This document shows, in pieces, positions 1 to 9,049 of a stretch of DNA of 64,000 nucleotides. The stretch spans positions 62,001 through 126,000 of the forward strand of contig NZ_SCHL01000002.1 in assembly GCF_004099695.1 (NCBI RefSeq). The letters run 5' to 3'. A model generated the notes under the pieces. It was not told the origin of the DNA. It did not search any database and saw nothing but the letters and a program-made list of their open reading frames with translations. How positions within the stretch are numbered: position 1 is the stretch's first letter; every line of letters starts with the position of its first letter. This stretch comes from Methanosarcina sp. MSH10X1. Lineage in GTDB: Archaea; Halobacteriota; Methanosarcinia; Methanosarcinales; Methanosarcinaceae. Position numbers and translations under genes: made by a program.

Positions 1-45
1 AATCTAGGACTAAACTTTACCTCTGGCAAAAAAGGTGCGTGAAAA

Positions 46-915
46 ATGATAGAAAGTATACTCTGGCTCGCAGTCGGGTTAATGGTTGCGTCATCCGCCA
101 TCCCCAGAACCCTCAGGGGTCGTAAACTGGTCGGAGGGATTGGGTGGGGTGTATTTTCCATCCACTGGAGTTATCAGCCTCTCCATTATCTCGAGATTCA
201 GGACTATGCTAATGTGCTCCTCACAATAGTAGTAACCCTGTTTTGTCTACTTGTAGCGTATATAATGTTTCAGGAGTACAGGGAAGGCCCTCTCCATATA
301 AGAAATAATAGAGAAGTGCTGCATTCTAAATTTTCAAGTCAGGGTGAAGCCGGTTCCCTTGATATAACCTCGATGCTTACCAGTGCCAGTGCACTAGGAG
401 CTCTTGTCTATTTCCCATTTGCGAATCTCCCTGCTCTAAATACCTGGATTATAGGAGGGGTTACTTCCCAGGTTCTCTGGGTTCTCCAGTATTTCGAGAT
501 TCCTGCGTACATGAAAGCCTGGAATATGATAACACTTAACGGCTATACAGTTGAGATTATCCTGGCCTGTACGGCAATTGAAAGCATTGCCCTTTTTATG
601 GGGCTTATAGGTGCGGTAAGAGCTCCCCTCAACCGCCTGGCTATGGCTTTTATCGCGTCCGTGCCAGTTATTTATATACTTAATCTTATCAGGGATATTT
701 TCGTGGTAGTTGCCTACGGGGAGCAATGGTTTGGAGCTGACAGTTTTATAATTGCACATAATTATATTGCAAAGGCTGGCTCAGGCATTGCCCTTTTTAT
801 AATTTCATATGTAGTGCTCAGGATTCTGCCCGAACTATTCGGAATGATTGATGGGCTCTGGGTAATATTTTCTCAGCAATTGAGGTCCCTTCTGCACAGA
901 TCCGGGGGGGATTAA
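46..915 (+). CDS. artA: Archaeosortase A, PGF-CTERM protein sorting
   Basis: Multi-pass membrane transpeptidase-like enzyme that removes PGF-CTERM tails from surface proteins and hands them to a lipid anchor. The 289-residue protein is strongly hydrophobic with about seven or eight membrane segments. The catalytic pattern is visible: Cys175 in LACTAIES and Arg216 in LNLIRDIF, spaced 41 residues as in the Haloferax ArtA pair C173/R214, plus His238 in IAHNYIAKAG. The ATG follows a short GGTG ribosome site. It is followed within 5 bases by pssD and then by overlapping pssA. Genes for archaetidylserine synthesis are known to travel with artA and to be needed for lipid attachment in haloarchaea. 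Family assignment is firm; the substrates are not in this window. Confidence 0.9.
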   Translation: MIESILWLAVGLMVASSAIPRTLRGRKLVGGIGWGVFSIHWSYQPLHYLEIQDYANVLLTIVVTLFCLLVAYIMFQEYREGPLHIRNNREVLHSKFSSQGEAGSLDITSMLTSASALGALVYFPFANLPALNTWIIGGVTSQVLWVLQYFEIPAYMKAWNMITLNGYTVEIILACTAIESIALFMGLIGAVRAPLNRLAMAFIASVPVIYILNLIRDIFVVVAYGEQWFGADSFIIAHNYIAKAGSGIALFIISYVVLRILPELFGMIDGLWVIFSQQLRSLLHRSGGD

Positions 916-920
916 GGCTA

Positions 921-1544
921 ATGCTTGCAAAGGGCTCGGAACCCTGGCTTTTTACTGCTGCGCTTGTAACCACAATGTTTGCAGTGCTCTCCAGGGCAAT
1001 GAACAGCTCCCATCTAACCCACGCTGCTTACATAGCAATGGCACTGACTTTCTTTATGGTTCTTTTTTTCAGAGATCCTGAAAGAAAGGTGGAAGTTTCG
1101 GACACTTATATGATTTCCCCGGCCGATGGCACTATCATAGACATTCGAGGCCGGAAAGTCTGTATTTTCATGTTTCTGCAGAATGTACACGTAAATAGGG
1201 CTCCGATTTCGGGAAAGATCAGGGAAATAACTTACAGGAAAGGAGGATATCTTCCTGCTTTCTGTAAAGACTCTGAAAGAAACGAAAGAAATGAGTTTAT
1301 TATTCACAGCAAGTATGGGGATGTCAGTGTCACGCAGATTGCAGGCACGATTGCCAGGCGAATTGTCCCCTATTCTCGGGTAAATGATATCATCGAACAG
1401 GGACAGCGTATCGGAATGATTCGTTTCGGATCAAGAGTTGATGTGACGATTCCTCATGACTTTGAAATCATAGTACGGAAAGGAGAGCGGGTACTTGCAG
1501 GCAAGACCATTATAGCAACAATAAAAAATGACAGGGATTTTTGA
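921..1544 (+). CDS. pssD: Archaetidylserine decarboxylase (PSD-A type)
   Basis: Converts archaetidylserine to archaetidylethanolamine at the membrane. The 207-residue protein has an N-terminal hydrophobic hairpin (about residues 10-50), the ISPADGTI segment, the NVHVNRAPISG segment typical of the family, and the self-cleavage site FGSRVDV near residue 167-173, where Gly-Ser cleavage gives the pyruvoyl group. Its length matches the short PSD-A class that makes a pyruvoyl enzyme without a long leader. It lies 5 bases after artA and its stop overlaps the upstream candidate start of pssA, so the three genes probably form one transcript. Confidence 0.92.
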   Translation: MLAKGSEPWLFTAALVTTMFAVLSRAMNSSHLTHAAYIAMALTFFMVLFFRDPERKVEVSDTYMISPADGTIIDIRGRKVCIFMFLQNVHVNRAPISGKIREITYRKGGYLPAFCKDSERNERNEFIIHSKYGDVSVTQIAGTIARRIVPYSRVNDIIEQGQRIGMIRFGSRVDVTIPHDFEIIVRKGERVLAGKTIIATIKNDRDF

Positions 1545-1546
1545 GC

Positions 1547-2338
1547 ATGAACGTATTTCAAATGTTAAGACTCCCGGACCTGGTCTCTCTTTTGAACCTT
1601 ATCTGCGGAATTAGCTCAATTGCGGTAGCTGCCCAGGCTGCAGTCCAGGTTGCCACACTTCAAACTGCGGCGGCCCAGGACAGTTTTGCTCTGGCTTTGA
1701 TCTTACTTCTTGTTGCAGCAATTGCAGATGGAGCGGATGGATATATTGCAAGGCGATTTAAAGGAGGGGAACTTGGGGAACAACTTGACTCCCTGGCAGA
1801 TGCAGTCTCTTTCGGGGTAGCTCCTGCTCTTCTCATATACCTGCAGTTCGGACGAATAAACCCGATTGTCGGGGAACCGGACCCTCTTGTGGCGGTATTT
1901 CCTGCGTTTTACGCTGTTTGCGGCGTACTCAGGCTTGCACGTTTCAATTCCATGGCTTCCCGTAAAACAGGATTTGAAGGCCTTCCCATAACTGCAGGCT
2001 GCGTAATGCTTGTTACATACATGTTGCTCGGTGAAAGTCTTGTCAAGATAGACTTCCTTTTAGCGCTTACCCTTGGTCTCTCTATTCTTATGGTAAGCTC
2101 GGTAAATTATCCGAAGATCAGGAATGTCAGAATTCTGGTCTTCGTAGCTTCCATTTTCGGGATAACTATGCTGCTCTACCTGTATAATGTCGAGTATATG
2201 AGGGCCTTCTCGATTTTGCCTTTTATCCTCATGCTAACATACATCTTTTCTCCTTTCTTCAAAGTCCCCCTATTAAATAATCTGGGGAGCAAGGAATATC
2301 GGAATAAAGGGCTGAGCACCAGGAAAGAAAAACAGTAA
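1547..2338 (+). CDS. pssA: Archaetidylserine synthase, CDP-alcohol phosphatidyltransferase
   Basis: Joins serine to CDP-archaeol to make archaetidylserine. The CDP-alcohol phosphatidyltransferase signature (DG-xx-AR, then G, D and D at set spacing) is seen as DGADGYIARRFKGG followed by LDSLADAVSFG. Six or more hydrophobic segments follow. Two starts are possible: TTG at 1541, overlapping the pssD stop, or ATG at 1547 (MNVFQMLRLPDLV), which I prefer because it directly precedes the conserved N-terminus. The C-terminus ends in a basic tail (RNKGLSTRKEKQ). It is the last gene of the artA-pssD-pssA group. Confidence 0.92.
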   Translation: MNVFQMLRLPDLVSLLNLICGISSIAVAAQAAVQVATLQTAAAQDSFALALILLLVAAIADGADGYIARRFKGGELGEQLDSLADAVSFGVAPALLIYLQFGRINPIVGEPDPLVAVFPAFYAVCGVLRLARFNSMASRKTGFEGLPITAGCVMLVTYMLLGESLVKIDFLLALTLGLSILMVSSVNYPKIRNVRILVFVASIFGITMLLYLYNVEYMRAFSILPFILMLTYIFSPFFKVPLLNNLGSKEYRNKGLSTRKEKQ

Positions 2339-2390
2339 ATCTATTTATTTTGAGACACTTAACAATGAATTTCCATAGGGAGAGATTTAT

Positions 2391-2759
2391 TTGGTCCAAG
2401 AAAAAGTAATTGACAGAGATAACGCACTCTTTGAAGCAGGAATAAAACTCGGAGCCCTTTACCATCAATTCACAGGCTCTCCTGTGAATCTGAATACGGC
2501 TTCAAGCCTTGAGAGGGCCATTCAGGAAAGCATTTCAGTCCAGCCCTATGTAGAAGAAATCTCCGTAAAAATCGATAGGGATATGTTAAAAAGCAAACTG
2601 AACAACGAATTCGGTTACTCTGAACTTCAGGGACCCATGCTTAAAGTAAAAATAACCGTAAAATACGGCTCCTCAAAGATAAAAGTCGGAATGGGATATG
2701 ACCCTGAACTGAATTATCCGCTGATGAAAATTTTAGAAATTGAAGAGATAAACGTTTGA
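2391..2759 (+). CDS. mptD: Dihydroneopterin aldolase, archaeal MptD family
   Basis: Likely cleaves 7,8-dihydroneopterin to 6-hydroxymethyl-dihydropterin, a step in tetrahydromethanopterin synthesis. The 122-residue length and the stretches FEAGIKLGALYHQF and GSPVNLNTASSLERAI match the archaeal-only MptD (DUF372) family as I remember it, which is unrelated to bacterial FolB. The start is TTG, preceded by AGGGAGAG at about 9 bases. It has its own AT-rich leader after pssA and ends in a strong hairpin shared with convergent hisC. Assignment is by remembered family pattern, so somewhat less certain than the neighbours. Confidence 0.78.
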   Translation: MVQEKVIDRDNALFEAGIKLGALYHQFTGSPVNLNTASSLERAIQESISVQPYVEEISVKIDRDMLKSKLNNEFGYSELQGPMLKVKITVKYGSSKIKVGMGYDPELNYPLMKILEIEEINV

Positions 2760-2827
2760 TACAGGCGACCCTGCAAAAAAACCTTAAAATAGATAAAATA
2801 ACCAATACAGCTTAAAGTAAGGAAATA

Positions 2828-2850
2828 GAGGCTTTTAAGCCTCATTTTTT
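2828..2850. terminator. Hairpin terminator between convergent mptD and hisC
   Basis: Perfect inverted repeat GAGGCTT-TT-AAGCCTC at 2828-2843 followed by ATTTTTT on the + strand. It terminates mptD and lies over the hisC stop codon (2835-2837), so it can also fold in the hisC transcript. Confidence 0.75.
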
Positions 2851-3938
2851 ACGATCTCAAAAGCCCTGACAACTTTTTCGTTCTGTTCCGGAGTCCCGAC
2901 GGTTACCCTTATAAAAGTATCTCCCGCCTCCCTGAAGGAGTCACAGGAACGTACAATAATTCCCCTTCTCATGAGATTCTGTGTAACGGCGTTTGCTTTA
3001 AAAGGGGCAACATCTACAAGTACGAAATTTGCCTGGGAAGGATAAACCGTAAAAGGAATCTTCTCTTTCAGATATTCTCTGCCTTCTCTTGCGATTTCTA
3101 TGCTTTTTCTCAGATGTTCGGAATCCGAAAGGGCAGCTATTCCTGCTTTTAAAGCCGGGAGGCTTACTGAAAACGGAGTTGCTGCTCTTATGTACTCTTT
3201 TGCCAGCCATTCGGGCATGATCCCATAACCCAGGCGCAGGCCTGCAAGCCCGAATACCTTGGAAAAAGTCCTGCCGACAACAAGATTATCGTATTCCCGT
3301 ACAAGCCCCGCAAGGGTGTTGTCCGCAAACTCGACATACGCTTCATCAACGAACACGAGAGCCCTGGTATTTTCAAGGACTTTCCTCAAATCGTTTTCTG
3401 GAAGGAGATTCCCCGAAGGATTATTGGGAGAGCAGAGAAAGATTATTTTTGCTCTTACGGACTCGGCTTCCAGAAGCTTCTCCGGATCAATTGAGAAATC
3501 CTTATTTCTCCTGACAAAAACCGGCTTTCCCCCGCATGCCCGTGCTGGCAGCTCATAATAGGCAAATGTCGGAGTAGGAACTATAACCTCGTCCCCTTTT
3601 TCAATAATAAGCCTGCAAAGCCCGTCAAGAAGTCCGTCCATTCCCGGTCCCGAGGCTATAAGGTTTGAGACCGGAAAGCCTGTGTATTTCGAGAGAGCTT
3701 CCCTGAGCTCTATCGCATCGGCTGAGGGATAAATATTTGCGCAGGGAGCTGTGTCCACCAGAGCCTGAACAGCTTTCGACGAGGGGCCGAGCGGATTTTC
3801 ATTTGAACCGAGTTTGATAATTGAAGCCGGGTCAAGCCCGTAGGCAGAAGCTATTTCTTCAATTGATGTTCCCGGAACGTATTCTGCGATATCAGAGATT
3901 TCCTTCTTTATCAGTTCAGGCCTGCTCAAGAACATCAA
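2835..3938 (-). CDS. hisC: Histidinol-phosphate aminotransferase
   Basis: PLP-dependent class I/II aminotransferase converting imidazole-acetol phosphate to histidinol phosphate in histidine synthesis. Family marks are SNENPLGPS near residue 44, [10 protein letters not shown] near 168, FVDEAYVEF near 197 (the PLP-pyridine Asp), and [18 protein letters not shown] near 222 with the Schiff-base lysine. The 367 residues match the family. The gene overlaps the 3' end of argD by 23 bases; starts at 3938 (TTG), 3935 (ATG) or 3926 (TTG) are all possible inside argD. The overlap implies translational coupling of an arginine and a histidine aminotransferase. Confidence 0.93.
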   Translation of the reverse strand: MMFLSRPELIKKEISDIAEYVPGTSIEEIASAYGLDPASIIKLGSNENPLGPSSKAVQALVDTAPCANIYPSADAIELREALSKYTGFPVSNLIASGPGMDGLLDGLCRLIIEKGDEVIVPTPTFAYYELPARACGGKPVFVRRNKDFSIDPEKLLEAESVRAKIIFLCSPNNPSGNLLPENDLRKVLENTRALVFVDEAYVEFADNTLAGLVREYDNLVVGRTFSKVFGLAGLRLGYGIMPEWLAKEYIRAATPFSVSLPALKAGIAALSDSEHLRKSIEIAREGREYLKEKIPFTVYPSQANFVLVDVAPFKANAVTQNLMRRGIIVRSCDSFREAGDTFIRVTVGTPEQNEKVVRAFEIVKNEA

Positions 3939-5121
3939 CTACCGTATCAATCTGTTCTTTAGTAATCACGAGTGGAGGAACCAGACGAAGCACAGAATCC
4001 GAGGTACAATTTACGAGCACGCCGTACTCCCTTGCAAAATCCACAAATTTGCTGCAGGGATATTTTATCTCGACTCCTATCATGAGACCTTTCCCACGGA
4101 CTTCTACAACATCTTCCCTGTCCATGTTCCTCAGCTTCCCCATGAAATAAGCTCCGTTCTCTTTTGAGCGTTTGAGGAGCCCTTCTTTCCTGATTGTTTC
4201 GATTGAAGCAAGTGCAGCTGCACAGGCAAGCGGCCCGCCACCGAAAGTAGAAGCATGCTGTCCGCGAGCAAAGCTGAGCCCCTCCCTGGCTGCGATAGCG
4301 CCCATTGGAAAGCCTCCGCCTATTGCCTTTGCCATACTTATGATATCGGGTTCCGCGCCGAACTGCTCTTTACAGAACCAGGTACCTGTCCTTCCAAAGC
4401 CTGTCTGTACTTCGTCAAAGATAAGGAAAGTTCCCGTCTCATCACAGATTTCCCTGACTTCTTTGAGGTATTCGGGATCTGGTATATTTACTCCGCCTTC
4501 ACCCTGAATGGGCTCAAGAACAACGGCTGCCGTGTTTTCCGAAATAGCCTTCCTGAGTGCCTCAGTATCGGAGTACGGGACGAAAGTAGTCTCAGAACTC
4601 ACAGGAGGCATAAAAGGGTCCCTGTAAATGCTCTTATGGGTTACGCTGAGTGCTCCTATAGTCCTGCCGTGAAATGAGTGCTCAGCTGCTACAAAAGCGG
4701 TTTTTCCCGAAGCCACGCGGGCTAGTTTCATTGCAGCCTCAACTGCTTCAGCTCCGGAATTACAGAAAAATACACGCTCCATACCCGTAACCAGGGCAAG
4801 GGCTTCTGCTAGTTCGGCCTGGATTTCGGTATAATAAAGATTGGAGACATGCATCAGCTTCTCAGCCTGAGCCTGGATTGCCCTGACAACAGCTGGATGG
4901 CAGTGCCCGATATTGTTTACTGCAATCCCTGCCACACAATCAATATACTCTTTGCCGTAAATATCCCTGACAACTGCCCCCCTGCCTTCGGAGAGTACAA
5001 GGGGCTGGCGCCCGTAGGTCTGCATTACGTATTTTGAATCTTTTTCTATAATTGAATCATATTTTGCCTGTAGACTCTCAGGCTCTATAACATTATCAGT
5101 TTCTGTAATATTCTCTGTCAA
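3916..5121 (-). CDS. argD: Acetylornithine aminotransferase
   Basis: Class III PLP aminotransferase of arginine synthesis (N-acetylglutamate semialdehyde to N-acetylornithine). Visible marks are [19 protein letters not shown], the [17 protein letters not shown] loop, [26 protein letters not shown], the lysine-containing [15 protein letters not shown], and [15 protein letters not shown]. The first 30 residues are a nonhomologous extension compared with the bacterial enzyme. A promoter for the argD-hisC pair should lie in the 5122-5573 gap. Members of this class can act on several omega-amino substrates, so the exact substrate is by pathway logic. Confidence 0.9.
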   Translation of the reverse strand: MTENITETDNVIEPESLQAKYDSIIEKDSKYVMQTYGRQPLVLSEGRGAVVRDIYGKEYIDCVAGIAVNNIGHCHPAVVRAIQAQAEKLMHVSNLYYTEIQAELAEALALVTGMERVFFCNSGAEAVEAAMKLARVASGKTAFVAAEHSFHGRTIGALSVTHKSIYRDPFMPPVSSETTFVPYSDTEALRKAISENTAAVVLEPIQGEGGVNIPDPEYLKEVREICDETGTFLIFDEVQTGFGRTGTWFCKEQFGAEPDIISMAKAIGGGFPMGAIAAREGLSFARGQHASTFGGGPLACAAALASIETIRKEGLLKRSKENGAYFMGKLRNMDREDVVEVRGKGLMIGVEIKYPCSKFVDFAREYGVLVNCTSDSVLRLVPPLVITKEQIDTVVDVLEQA

Positions 5122-5573
5122 TTGGATTCCTTCCTGAAATTTGTTCCTTTAAATCGATCGGAAAGTTTAACGAATTTAGCCTGGATTATTCTGAATTTAT
5201 ATCTCATTCCAGAAGCCTCACAGCTCGAAATGAGCATTGATTAAATTTTGAAAATATTCACTCTGGGGATTTAAGGAGTTTACAGTTGAGCCTCACAGTC
5301 AATTATTTAACAATTGAATTTCCCAACTTAATTATTCTCTTTTTTCTCCGGAATCCAGATAATTCCCTGATTGCCTAAGAATGTTACTGGTCCTTCTCAA
5401 AAAAGTAATTTTACCTCAATTCTTCAGCCCTGGGCATGAACTCATACTCTGCAGGGATGAAATTTACTGTGTTAGGATAAAATCCAGAGAAGGATTCAGG
5501 TCAGGGGAAATTCCGGATTCTTTGGGACGTCAAAAGTTTGCGGACGGGCTCGAATCGAAGTAGTTACTCCCGG
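5122..5573. other. Intergenic, upstream of argD, no gene supported
   Basis: AT-rich sequence carrying the presumed argD promoter on the minus strand and the downstream end of the bactofilin-like gene. A 60-codon open frame on the + strand (5381-5563) has no ribosome site and no recognisable family, so I do not call it. Confidence 0.4.
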
Positions 5574-6560
5574 TTACTCTCCGGATTTCTGCTCTTTTCT
5601 GTAAGCCCTGGCTCCTGTGAAGCGCCTGGATCTTTCCAGAGCCCGGGTTCTGGCAGTTTTTCGTTTTCTACCAGGCACAAAAGTATTTCCGGCTTTTGCA
5701 CCCTGCTTGACGGGCGAATCTATTTCCACGGAATTCAGGGCTTTAACGGGTTCATCCTGAGATGCATATTCGGGCAATTCATGCGTTTCACGCATGATTA
5801 CTTTCCCTAAAGCATTAACCTCTGCAAGAACAGGCTTTTCTGCGGCGTCCCGTAAAAAGGACACTCCCGAAGGCGCTTTTATTGTACCGTCTACCCTTGC
5901 ATTTTCATGCAGTAATACTGAATCGGCTTTTATTCCCCCAAAGACCCGGCTGTTCCGGCCAATCTGCACCTGCCCTTTTGAATAAAGATTTCCATAGACA
6001 GTGCCATTTTCTCCGATATCGATCTTACTCTCAGAGTAGATGCTTCCTTTGAGGGTCAGTTTTTTCCCTGTCTCGACAGCCTGTGCCCGGATATTTCCTA
6101 TTAACAGGCAGTTGTTCCCTATAACGGCTCCCCCGGTAACCTCAATAGTTTCGGGAGAAAGCTTTGCCCCGGCAGGTATGATCAATATATTTTCTCCCGG
6201 TTCTTTTCCTTCGAAACCCTGGATTTCCTCGGAATCATCAAAAAGTTCTTCTACAGCCTTTTCAATTTCCTCGCCTTTGCCTAGACGCATCATTTCCCGT
6301 ATGTAAAGAAATAGAAATATAATTACAGGGACTGGATTCCTTACCACTATCCATCCTTTGGCTTCGAAACCTCCCCGGATTTTAACCTCTTTTCCTACGT
6401 CAAGATCTCCTTCTACGAGTAGCTTTCCGTCAATGGTTACAAATTCTCCCAGATAGGCATTCCTTCCGACCTCTACCCTGCTCCCCATTTTTGACCACAT
6501 ATCAATCCTGATATCGGAACTTGCCGCGATATCCCCGGAAACGCTCACTCCTTCTCCCAT
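5574..6560 (-). CDS. Bactofilin-like polymer-forming protein, start uncertain
   Basis: Predicted right-handed beta-helix protein of the polymer-forming (DUF583/bactofilin-like) type. Two blocks of short G/V/I-rich repeats (GRNAYLGEFVTIDGKLLVEG and TVYGNLYSKGQVQIGRNS) are separated by one hydrophobic stretch (VVRNPVPVIIFLFLYI) that could anchor it in the membrane. The C-terminal 60 residues are basic and low complexity (RKRKTARTRALERSRR). The listed ATG is probably internal: the same frame runs on upstream to a stop at 6735-6737, and those roughly 58 codons also look like beta-helix repeats (NRITVEGDVIVGNHSNIEYG), yet they contain no ATG, GTG or TTG. Role unknown; scaffold or cell-envelope function is inference. 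Confidence 0.7.
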   Translation of the reverse strand: MGEGVSVSGDIAASSDIRIDMWSKMGSRVEVGRNAYLGEFVTIDGKLLVEGDLDVGKEVKIRGGFEAKGWIVVRNPVPVIIFLFLYIREMMRLGKGEEIEKAVEELFDDSEEIQGFEGKEPGENILIIPAGAKLSPETIEVTGGAVIGNNCLLIGNIRAQAVETGKKLTLKGSIYSESKIDIGENGTVYGNLYSKGQVQIGRNSRVFGGIKADSVLLHENARVDGTIKAPSGVSFLRDAAEKPVLAEVNALGKVIMRETHELPEYASQDEPVKALNSVEIDSPVKQGAKAGNTFVPGRKRKTARTRALERSRRFTGARAYRKEQKSGE

Positions 6561-7010
6561 AATAACTGTATCGCCGAGTATACCGTATTCAATATTAGAG
6601 TGATTGCCGACAATAACGTCTCCCTCGACTGTAATCCTGTTTGCTTCGATTCTGGTGTTATCTGGAACCAGGAAATATTTTAGAATCTGTTCTGGCTCTG
6701 GAATATGCTCACTCTCCGGGAAACTGTTATCTCTTTAATCTCTGGATTTCAGGGTTGAGGCTGCTCTTTTAAAGAGCTTTTTCCTTAATGGTATTCATTC
6801 AAAAGTTACTATCTATCATATATTCTTATTCATTTTATCCTTTCATTATAAGAATATTTCAGCAATATAAGTAGCGTCTTATATACTCTATTTAACTATA
6901 TGTAAATTTGTGTATAACTTAGAAAGCTAATTTCTTAGCATAAAATTTAACACCAATTTTCCCTTTCTTGCGTATCTTTTATCTTTTCAAGGATCTCCGA
7001 AAGCCTTGAT

Positions 7011-7493
7011 TCATTTTTCTTTTTTCGAAGCAACTCCGACTCTTACATCTACGGCTGCGCCACTGTTAAGAGCCAGAATTTCTGCAGGAGAGAGAAGCAG
7101 TTGCCCTGTTGCGAGCAGTTTATCCGCTTCGTCTGTTACGAGTACCTCTTCTCCTGCCCTCAGTTCAGGATCAATCTCAACTACATGCTTTATAAAAGCT
7201 GTTTTACCCTTCTCCACAAAAGGGGCAGCTTCCTCTGAGATAACGACCCTGAACTTTTTTTCTGGCAAAAGCCTGTGTACAACGGAAGCCCCTTCAATAC
7301 TCAGGGTAAAAAAACCATCCTTTGCTCTTGCCGTAGCTATACGCTTTCCTGAATGAAGGACCTGGCGTACTCTTTTTGTCCGGGATAACTGGAACGTTGA
7401 GCCTTCAGGAAATAGCTCTTTGCCGATGCCCTTCCCAAACTGGTAATCCGCAATCATGCGGACTCTGGTAAGCCTTTCGGTATCACTACTCAT
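7011..7493 (-). CDS. PUA-domain RNA-binding protein
   Basis: A 160-residue protein whose C-terminal half (about residues 80-155) reads as a PUA domain, with FVEKGKTAFIKHVVEIDPEL then GEEVLVTDEADKLLATGQLL, the usual G-x-x-V-x-V-x-D pattern. The N-terminal half (QFGKGIGKELFP, RVRQVLHSGKRIATARAKDG) resembles the domain preceding PUA in archaeal transglycosylase-related proteins. Likely binds or helps modify RNA; the target is unknown. It is transcribed away from the RHH paralogue cluster, with a 332-base spacer between. Confidence 0.75.
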   Translation of the reverse strand: MSSDTERLTRVRMIADYQFGKGIGKELFPEGSTFQLSRTKRVRQVLHSGKRIATARAKDGFFTLSIEGASVVHRLLPEKKFRVVISEEAAPFVEKGKTAFIKHVVEIDPELRAGEEVLVTDEADKLLATGQLLLSPAEILALNSGAAVDVRVGVASKKEK

Positions 7494-7825
7494 GAGACTA
7501 GGTAATATATGCAGACCTTAAAGCCATTCCGGTTGCACCGAACTTCCAGAGCCGTATCGCAAGAAAACCTCTAAAATTTAATTTTTCGAAGGAAATACTA
7601 AAATATTTATATTTGATATATTTTAAACAATATCTGTAAGATAAGTGCCAGAAAAGGCATTAGTATAAAAAAACATATGGTGTTGAACCTGTTTAATAGA
7701 ACTCTAAAAATAAATAGTCGTATTGAATCTCAATAATTTTCGTTAATTTCCGGAGAAACTTCAGGTGCTGAACCAAGCAGACCTTAATCTCTCCAGAGAA
7801 TTAATCGCATTTTTAGAAAAACACA
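7494..7825. other. Divergent promoter region, PUA gene and first RHH gene
   Basis: AT-rich spacer with TATA-like runs such as AAATATTTATATTTGATAT near 7601-7620. It must hold promoters for the PUA gene on the minus strand and the RHH paralogue on the plus strand. No further gene seen. Confidence 0.45.
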
Positions 7826-8920
7826 ATGAGGGTCGTGTTGATTCGAAAAAACGTTTCCCTTGATGAAACTCACCTTCAGAAGCTTCAGCCTCTTCTGGAA
7901 AAACATAAAGGGAATTTGAGCGCAGCAATAAGGGAAGCTATTGACCTGGTTAGCCCTGACCTTGAAAATTACGGAACTCCTGAGGAAACGGATAAGAAAC
8001 TGATAAAAGAGAGAAAATCTCAAGCGGCAAAGGAAGAACTTTTCAGGAGCGAAGAATCCGTAACTATGAACCAGCAAATGATGAAATGGCTTGTCAGAAA
8101 TTGTGCTGGCAAACTTATGGATGAAGATGTTATTCATGGGTTTATAAATCCTTACATTATCACCACACTTCCCGAACTGGAAGAACATCTTAACCGCAGT
8201 AGTAAAAAAATGGACTGGAAGATTGAGGTTTCCGGCCCGCGTAGAGAAGATGCTGAAAATGGGCCAGCTATCATGGATTTTACTGGCGGAGATCGGGATT
8301 TTCGTGAGTTTCTTCTAGAGGCAGTTTGCATCTTCCTTTCACGCTGGATGAACCTGGATGTAGAGGCCCTGCATAGAAAGTCTAACTCAGTTACTGTCTA
8401 CCTGCAACCTTTTCTCAGGCAGGAACCGGAAGAAGCAGCCACTGGGGTCAGGAAACACTTCGGTTCCAGAGACTTCTTTTACAGAGAGCTTGAGAAAAGA
8501 CCTCAGTTCTGGATTACACTTGCTGAGCTTTATGCGAAGTTCAATTATAGGAGAGTAAATCTTGATAAGGACCTTTTTAAAGCTCTTATAGCAGGTGAAG
8601 TTCCGGATATTACAAAATATTTTGAGATCAAAGCGGACCGCTCCCTCCGTGAAATCCCGCTTTCGGAACTCCTTCCACTTTTCAAGTATCTTGTGACGAC
8701 ATCTCAGCTAGTTAATGATGTGGAGATCTGTACAGAAAAAGGAAAGGAATATATAAAAATCAGGCATGATTATTCCGATGAAAGAGTTATTGAAAAAATG
8801 ATACAGCTATTTTCCAGTGTATTCGAAGCTGGCTGGCATAAATTCAACCTTAGTTCGGTATCGGAACTTATAATCTTTAATTTTTCTTCTTCTGATATTT
8901 CAAACGAAAAAACCGACTAA
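7826..8920 (+). CDS. RHH-domain protein, tandem paralogue 1 of 3
   Basis: Unrecognised 364-residue protein. Residues 5-45 look like a ribbon-helix-helix DNA-binding domain: a short strand (IRKNVSLD), helix one (ETHLQKLQPLLEKHKG), then NLSAAIREAIDLV, the classic second helix with its turn. The remaining 300 residues form a domain shared only with the two neighbours, with conserved HRKSNSVTVYL, KRPQFWITLAELY and a terminal IKIRHDYSDERVIEKM block that looks like a small alpha/beta fold. The ATG at 7826 lacks a ribosome site; TTG at 7838 has GAGGGT about 6 bases upstream and aligns with the start of paralogue 3, so it may be the true start. A regulatory role is inference. Confidence 0.75.
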   Translation: MRVVLIRKNVSLDETHLQKLQPLLEKHKGNLSAAIREAIDLVSPDLENYGTPEETDKKLIKERKSQAAKEELFRSEESVTMNQQMMKWLVRNCAGKLMDEDVIHGFINPYIITTLPELEEHLNRSSKKMDWKIEVSGPRREDAENGPAIMDFTGGDRDFREFLLEAVCIFLSRWMNLDVEALHRKSNSVTVYLQPFLRQEPEEAATGVRKHFGSRDFFYRELEKRPQFWITLAELYAKFNYRRVNLDKDLFKALIAGEVPDITKYFEIKADRSLREIPLSELLPLFKYLVTTSQLVNDVEICTEKGKEYIKIRHDYSDERVIEKMIQLFSSVFEAGWHKFNLSSVSELIIFNFSSSDISNEKTD

Positions 8921-9002
8921 ATTTATCTGGATCAGGGCTTTTAATTAAAAATAACAATTTATATATAAGTACCGATCTACTAAAACGTATAAGTTTTAAG
9001 TT

Positions 9003-9034
9003 CAGCCGCACCTCCTTTACTGTGAGGCTGTTTT
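9003..9034 (+). terminator. Bulged hairpin with T run after RHH paralogue 1
   Basis: Arms CAGCC (9003-9007) and GGCTG (9026-9030), with inner CAC/GTG pairing, followed by TTTT. Lies between paralogues 1 and 2, suggesting each has its own transcript. Confidence 0.45.
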
Positions 9035-9049
9035 CAAAAATGAACTATA

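Noticed and set aside
5381-5563. 60-codon + strand ORF upstream of argD
   Set aside because: No ribosome site, no recognisable product, and in the promoter region of argD.
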